DNA from: Collinsella sp. MSK.8.10
GTDB taxonomy: Bacteria; Actinomycetota; Coriobacteriia; Coriobacteriales; Coriobacteriaceae
Direction of reading: 5' to 3'
NCBI RefSeq assembly: GCF_019041915.1
Contig: NZ_JAHPYF010000006.1
Location: 1-64,000 of the forward strand
Length of the DNA: 64,000 bases
The notes under the pieces: generated by a model
The model's database searches: none
Seen by the model: the letters and a program-made list of their open reading frames with translations, nothing else
What the model was told of the DNA's origin: nothing
Program-made: the position numbers and the translations under genes
Part shown: piece by piece, positions 60,384 through 64,000 of the stretch
Numbering within the stretch: the stretch's first letter is position 1
How the letters are laid out: the number at the start of each line of letters is the position of its first letter

Positions 60384-61319
60384 TCAATCTCGGCCTCTTC
60401 CGTCATCCGTGCCCTCGCGGGCAAGCTCCCAGGCGGCCCGCATGGCAAGGTCGATACCCCTTGCCGTGAACCTCATGATCCGTCCGGTCGAGCGGTTGAC
60501 GGCATAGCCGAGCCTCGCGCCGTTGATCTTCCTCGTCTTGCCGAGGGACTCCGAGTGATAGCGATATTGCAGCGCCCCCCGCTTGGATCGGGCGATCTCG
60601 ATCCCATCCGATTCCAACCGCCTTGCAAACTCTCCGAAGCGGTCGGGGCAGCTCTTGAGCCTCCCGACCTCCTCTGCCCTCTGGGCGATAATCGCTCGGA
60701 CCCTTGCGTTCTCGGATTTGTCGGATCTCCCCTTCTTTGCCATCTCGCGCTCCTCGCGACCGGGCTGGCGCGCGTGTACCTTCGAGTTCGGGAGGCCCCT
60801 TTCGAGCTGGCTCAGGCCGTACTCCGTATCGAGCTCCTTCACCGTTCTCACACGGGATTTCGCCGCCGCCCTCGCCGGCCCGTCGTTCAGGCGCCGCCCC
60901 GTCTCAAGGTCCGTCCTATTGATGGCGAGGTGAGCGGCGAATCGGGCCGATCCATCCGACCTGCATCTTTCCTCATGCAGCACAATCACGATCTCCTGGT
61001 TGGGATAGCGCCTGGCGATGTAGTCCCTCGCGTACTCCATGCACCGCGAGGGCGTCATCGGCCCGCCGTTGCAGGAGCACTCGTCCGGGTTGAAGCCGAT
61101 CACTTGATGCTGCATGTACGTGCACCTTGCGCCCTGCTTCCCGGGCCGGTTGTGCCCGGCCGACTCCCGGGTAGCGTTCATCTCCTCGAACCAGCGGTCC
61201 TCATCGATGATGTGCTGGGTATCGTGGTCCAGGACTTTCTCCCTGTCCCAATCGAAATACCGCTTGAGGTTTCGGAGGTGCTCCCTGCTCATGACGCTCG
61301 TCTGCTTGATCGCAGTCAT
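60384..61319 (-). CDS. Relaxase-like mobilisation protein
   Basis: A 311-residue protein resembling MobP-type relaxases of small integrative elements: YMQHQVIGFNPDECSC, RCMEYARDYIARRYPNQEIVIVLHEE and HLAINRTDLETGRRLNDG are the conserved catalytic-domain segments, followed by a basic C-terminal region (KTRKINGARLGYAVNR). It would nick oriT and pilot the strand to a host conjugation machine. The start MTAIKQTS (61317-61319) has AGGGAG upstream. It is 26 bp downstream of the VirD4-like gene. The relaxase tyrosine cannot be fixed by eye. About 300 residues is short for a relaxase. Confidence 0.72.
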   Translation of the reverse strand: MTAIKQTSVMSREHLRNLKRYFDWDREKVLDHDTQHIIDEDRWFEEMNATRESAGHNRPGKQGARCTYMQHQVIGFNPDECSCNGGPMTPSRCMEYARDYIARRYPNQEIVIVLHEERCRSDGSARFAAHLAINRTDLETGRRLNDGPARAAAKSRVRTVKELDTEYGLSQLERGLPNSKVHARQPGREEREMAKKGRSDKSENARVRAIIAQRAEEVGRLKSCPDRFGEFARRLESDGIEIARSKRGALQYRYHSESLGKTRKINGARLGYAVNRSTGRIMRFTARGIDLAMRAAWELAREGTDDGRGRD

Positions 61320-61345
61320 TTTCCAACTCCCTTCAAAAGCCGCCG

Positions 61346-63259
61346 TCAGTCGACGAAGAGGCCGGACCATCCGTCGGCAACAGGAGGCACCGCGGCCTCT
61401 TCGTCGAATTCGGGAGACCAGAGATCGACGCTATCCGCCCGTCCCACTCGCCTTGATATCAGCCTGGCCTGGTATTCCATCCTCTTAGCCGTCTCGTGCT
61501 CGCGCGTCCCCAGGTCGAAATGCTCTTTCGTCGGCATCCGCGTGCAATCGCAGACGGGAGCTCGGAAGCACCCCGCATGTTCCCTGCCCACGCCGTTCTC
61601 CGCGGTCTTCACCACGATGACGCCGTTCTTGTCGGGGGACATTTCCGTCCACTCCCAAGGATGGATCAGGTCGTCGGCGTGCTCGCTGTAGGATGTCGAC
61701 CCCGTGCCGCCCGAGGGTCCCCTGCTCGAGCTTGTTCCCATGGTGTGCCGCGTCGTCTTCCCGACCAGCTCGGTGAAATACTGGCGGTCCTCGGCCTCGC
61801 CCAGCTTCATGGCGACCTTGACGCCGCAGTTCGCCAGGATCTTCTTCCGCCCATCGCGCTCGCCGTACTTGTTCAGCTGAGAGATGTTCTGGACCGCGCC
61901 CATCCAGAACAGGTCGTACGAGCGTCCAAGGCTGAGAAGGCTCGGCAGGCACTCGACCTTAGGCAGGTTCCCCCATTCGTCACCGAGAATGGACACCGGT
62001 CGCGGCAGCTTTCCGCCAGCTGCGTCCGCGATGGAATATACGGCGGCATAAAGCTGCTCGAACAGGACCGCCGCGATCGCGTTATAGGGGGAGCCCTCGT
62101 CCATCACGTGGAGGAACAGCGCGGTCTTCTCGCTCAGGATTCTGCTCGGATCGATATCATCGCCCGAGATCATGCGCGCAATCGGTGCCGACGCATAGAT
62201 CCTCAGGTTGACCTTTAGCGTGGAGACGATGCTCCTTAACTCGTTACCGCCACTCGAGATGAACTGCGAGGCACGCGAGCGGGCCGGATGCCCCTGCGGC
62301 AGGGCTCGGAACAGGTCTTTCAGCGGCTCACATGGGTCTTCGCCGGTCCCCTCCGTCCCCGAACATATGATGTGGTAGACCGTCGCGAGGTGTCTGCAGC
62401 CCCGCGGGCAGTCCTCGTCCAGCACGGCCAGAAGGATCGTCGCGGCGAGCAGCGACCGCGCGGATTCCGTCCAGTGGCTCGCCTTCGCATCGCTCTCCCC
62501 GGCGATGAGCGTACGGGCGACGGCGTCCGCGGCCTGCTCCGCCCCCGGTAGATCTCCCTCGCTAGCGAGCCTATCGACCATTTCCAGCGGATTGAACGTA
62601 TCGCTCCTCTCGGGGTGCTGGGCGTCCAGCAGAAGCACCCGGTACCCGCGGCGCTCCAACTCGTCACCCGTCAACTCGATGAGCTCGCTCTTCACGTCGG
62701 ACACTATGATGGTCTGCGGGTTTGAATCCCCGTCATCCTCCCCATACGTCAGTAGGTCGATTGTCGGAATCAGCAGTGATCTGGATTTTCCGGCGCCCGT
62801 TGAGCCGTCGAGAAACATATGGCGCCTCGGCTCGAACAGATACTTGGAGCCGAACAACGTCTTCTCAAACCCGTACACGAATCCCCTGTTTTTCGGCTGT
62901 CCGCGTCCACCCCAAATCACTGAGCCCCGAACGATCTCGGTTCCCGTTTTCACCCGTGCCTCTCCGAGTACGCCACCGTCGGCGGCCCGCTCCTTCGAGG
63001 AGGCCGATAGCTGCATGAGCACGAATACCGACAGGAACAGCGCGAACGAGGCGAGGCAGCCCGGGATGCAGTGAGGCGCCACGTTGACCCACCACCAAAT
63101 GATGCCATCTACGCTCAGGGTGAATCCGATCGACCCGAGCTCGATTGGAAGTCCGAGGATCACGCAATCGAGGGGAATGGCGACAAGGGGCGCAAACCCC
63201 GCGGTAAGCAGGACTGCGAAAACCAGCGCCATGACCAGCTTCTCCTTCACATGAACCAC
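61346..63259 (-). CDS. VirD4/TraG-type conjugative coupling protein
   Basis: A 637-residue T4SS coupling ATPase. Two N-terminal membrane segments (~8-38 and ~60-85) precede the cytoplasmic ATPase with Walker A FLDGSTGAGKSRS (~150), SDVKSELIELTGD, Walker B SILGDEWGNLPK (~420) and a C-terminal Ser/Gly-rich stretch. It links the relaxase-DNA complex to a type IV secretion channel. It starts with GTG directly after the MobC stop (TAG-GTG). No VirB4/VirB6-like channel genes are visible within the window. Confidence 0.9.
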   Translation of the reverse strand: MVHVKEKLVMALVFAVLLTAGFAPLVAIPLDCVILGLPIELGSIGFTLSVDGIIWWWVNVAPHCIPGCLASFALFLSVFVLMQLSASSKERAADGGVLGEARVKTGTEIVRGSVIWGGRGQPKNRGFVYGFEKTLFGSKYLFEPRRHMFLDGSTGAGKSRSLLIPTIDLLTYGEDDGDSNPQTIIVSDVKSELIELTGDELERRGYRVLLLDAQHPERSDTFNPLEMVDRLASEGDLPGAEQAADAVARTLIAGESDAKASHWTESARSLLAATILLAVLDEDCPRGCRHLATVYHIICSGTEGTGEDPCEPLKDLFRALPQGHPARSRASQFISSGGNELRSIVSTLKVNLRIYASAPIARMISGDDIDPSRILSEKTALFLHVMDEGSPYNAIAAVLFEQLYAAVYSIADAAGGKLPRPVSILGDEWGNLPKVECLPSLLSLGRSYDLFWMGAVQNISQLNKYGERDGRKKILANCGVKVAMKLGEAEDRQYFTELVGKTTRHTMGTSSSRGPSGGTGSTSYSEHADDLIHPWEWTEMSPDKNGVIVVKTAENGVGREHAGCFRAPVCDCTRMPTKEHFDLGTREHETAKRMEYQARLISRRVGRADSVDLWSPEFDEEAAVPPVADGWSGLFVD

Positions 63260-63589
63260 CTACTCTCTCGCACGGGCAAGCAGGTCGTTGACCCAGCCTA
63301 CCGCGGTTGAAACGATTGAAGTCGCCCGGTTGAGGTTTTTGAGGACAACCGGGTCGGGGCCGTAGGTATTGAGGGCACGGACCGCCTGGTTGAGATTCGT
63401 GCCGATCTTCTTCAGCTCGGTCCTGATGCCGGCAAGCTCCCCCGTATCGGCGACCCTGACCGGCTTCTCGCCGCAGAGCAGGGCGGCGTCACGCATGAAG
63501 GTAGACGCCGGCATATTCATGGTCGCCGCCTTCTCCTCGATCGCCTTACGCTGAACCTCATTCATTCGCACGTTGATGTGCGTATTCAT
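63260..63589 (-). CDS. MobC-like mobilisation accessory protein
   Basis: A 109-residue RHH-type protein: NTHINVRMNEVQRKAIEEKAATMNM and PASTFMRDAALL, then ELKKIGTNLNQAVRALN, the hallmark of bacterial mobilisation protein MobC, which helps the relaxase melt oriT. The start at 63587-63589 is the most family-like; in-frame ATGs three to five codons upstream are possible. It abuts the coupling-protein gene. Confidence 0.85.
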   Translation of the reverse strand: MNTHINVRMNEVQRKAIEEKAATMNMPASTFMRDAALLCGEKPVRVADTGELAGIRTELKKIGTNLNQAVRALNTYGPDPVVLKNLNRATSIVSTAVGWVNDLLARARE

Positions 63590-63642
63590 GGAAGTCATAA
63601 CCATCCAATCCGAGCGGGGTCGATACATCGGCCCCGCCACCT

Positions 63643-63921
63643 TTATCTAGTTGACATTGTTTGAAGCAACTGGCCGATGCGCCCAATCCTTGCCCGCGCC
63701 CATACATCAAAGGGAACTCCTGGCAATGTTCCGAGATATATATGGTATGGACGCCATTGCTCGCTGTAGACATCAAGAGCATCGAGCAGGCGTTTCCGTT
63801 CCCAGATGAGCTCCGCGGCCGAAAGCAATGGAAGGTCTCTGTTCTCGGCTCGAGCGAGCTCATCAGAAGACAAGCATGGGCTGGGCACCCGGTACCCACC
63901 GATGCAGGGCCCGGGTTCCAT
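63643..63921 (-). CDS. Hypothetical protein of the mobilisation module
   Basis: 92 residues from MEPGPCIGG (63919-63921): LSSDELARAENRDLPLLSAA, ELIWERKRLLDALDVYSEQWRP, PFDVWARARIGRIGQLLQ. Mostly helical, charged, no recognised domain. It sits 53 bp upstream of mobC in the same direction, with GAGG ten bases before the start, and is likely part of the same operon. Confidence 0.6.
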   Translation of the reverse strand: MEPGPCIGGYRVPSPCLSSDELARAENRDLPLLSAAELIWERKRLLDALDVYSEQWRPYHIYLGTLPGVPFDVWARARIGRIGQLLQTMSTR

Positions 63922-63923
63922 GA

Positions 63924-64000
63924 TTATTTGACCTCGCAAAATGTTGCCGCTGGGGCATCAAACTCGAACTCCACAACACCGCATGAGCCATATCGATTTT
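63924..64000 (-). CDS. 3' end of an unidentified gene at the window edge
   Basis: An open frame from the edge to TAA (63924-63926) reads RYGSCGVVEFEFDAPAATF and then CEVK, and its stop is two bases before the next gene's ATG, which suggests an operon. Too short to name. Confidence 0.4.
   Translation of the reverse strand, partial: NRYGSCGVVEFEFDAPAATFCEVK

Noticed and set aside
60098..60448. 116-codon minus-strand frame between IS21 remnant and relaxase
   Set aside because: Composition is unlike neighbouring genes and it overlaps the relaxase 3' end and two hairpins; treated as non-coding.

Overview
The window looks like the chromosome of a Collinsella-type gut actinobacterium (class Coriobacteriia). 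This assignment is inferred from high GC, a fermentative core (pyruvate formate-lyase, flavodiiron protein), Firmicutes-like PTS and tagatose-6-phosphate genes written in actinobacterial codon usage, and dense intergenic palindromic repeats. No rRNA or species marker is present.

Layout. 0-5 kb: a pyruvate formate-lyase split into a 683-residue core and a separate 83-residue glycyl-radical subunit, then a 2-keto-3-deoxygluconate permease and an SDR dehydrogenase. 5-10 kb: a MarR regulator translationally coupled to a heterodimeric ABC exporter. 10-20 kb: DAHP synthase, a Bce-type ABC exporter, a NUDIX-Vsr fusion protein, an AraC regulator, a HAD phosphatase, and a class II (tagatose/fructose) bisphosphate aldolase beside a DeoR regulator. 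20-49.6 kb: a galactose/lactose utilisation region. It holds a LacI-type regulator with galK-galT, the tagatose-6-phosphate genes lacA-lacB-lacX-lacC, a lactose-type PTS EIIA, two parallel modules (LacI regulator / PTS EIICB / 6-phospho-beta-galactosidase), a third EIICB with an unassigned TIM-barrel-like protein and a GntR regulator, LacR, galM, a toxin-antitoxin pair and an orphan mannose-family EIIB. Together these would import lactose or beta-galactosides as phosphosugars, cleave them, send galactose-6-P through tagatose-6-P and tagatose-1,6-bisP, and send free galactose through galM-galK-galT.

From a tRNA-Thr at 49.7 kb to the window end the DNA looks accessory: an EcsC-like protein, an IS3-family element, an IS256-family element, remnants of ISL3 and IS21 elements, a ribbon-helix-helix protein, and a compact candidate radical-SAM RiPP locus (PqqD-like domain fused to a GNAT-like domain, radical SAM enzyme, 67-aa candidate precursor, small membrane protein, ABC exporter). 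The last part is a mobilisation module (relaxase, VirD4/TraG coupling protein, MobC). No integrase and no right boundary are visible.

Non-coding structure is rich. There are at least four dispersed palindromic repeat families, mostly just after stop codons. A recurrent motif ACCGTTYACSG occurs in nearly every sugar-operon promoter. Three different central-CG palindromes lie in front of the three LacI-controlled operons. Strongest leads: the RiPP locus (54.3-58.7 kb), the split PFL, the NUDIX-Vsr fusion, the shared promoter motif, and the EIIB whose phosphorylatable His is a Tyr. Start codons were corrected by ribosome-binding-site inspection where noted. All family assignments come from reading motifs; no database search was run.
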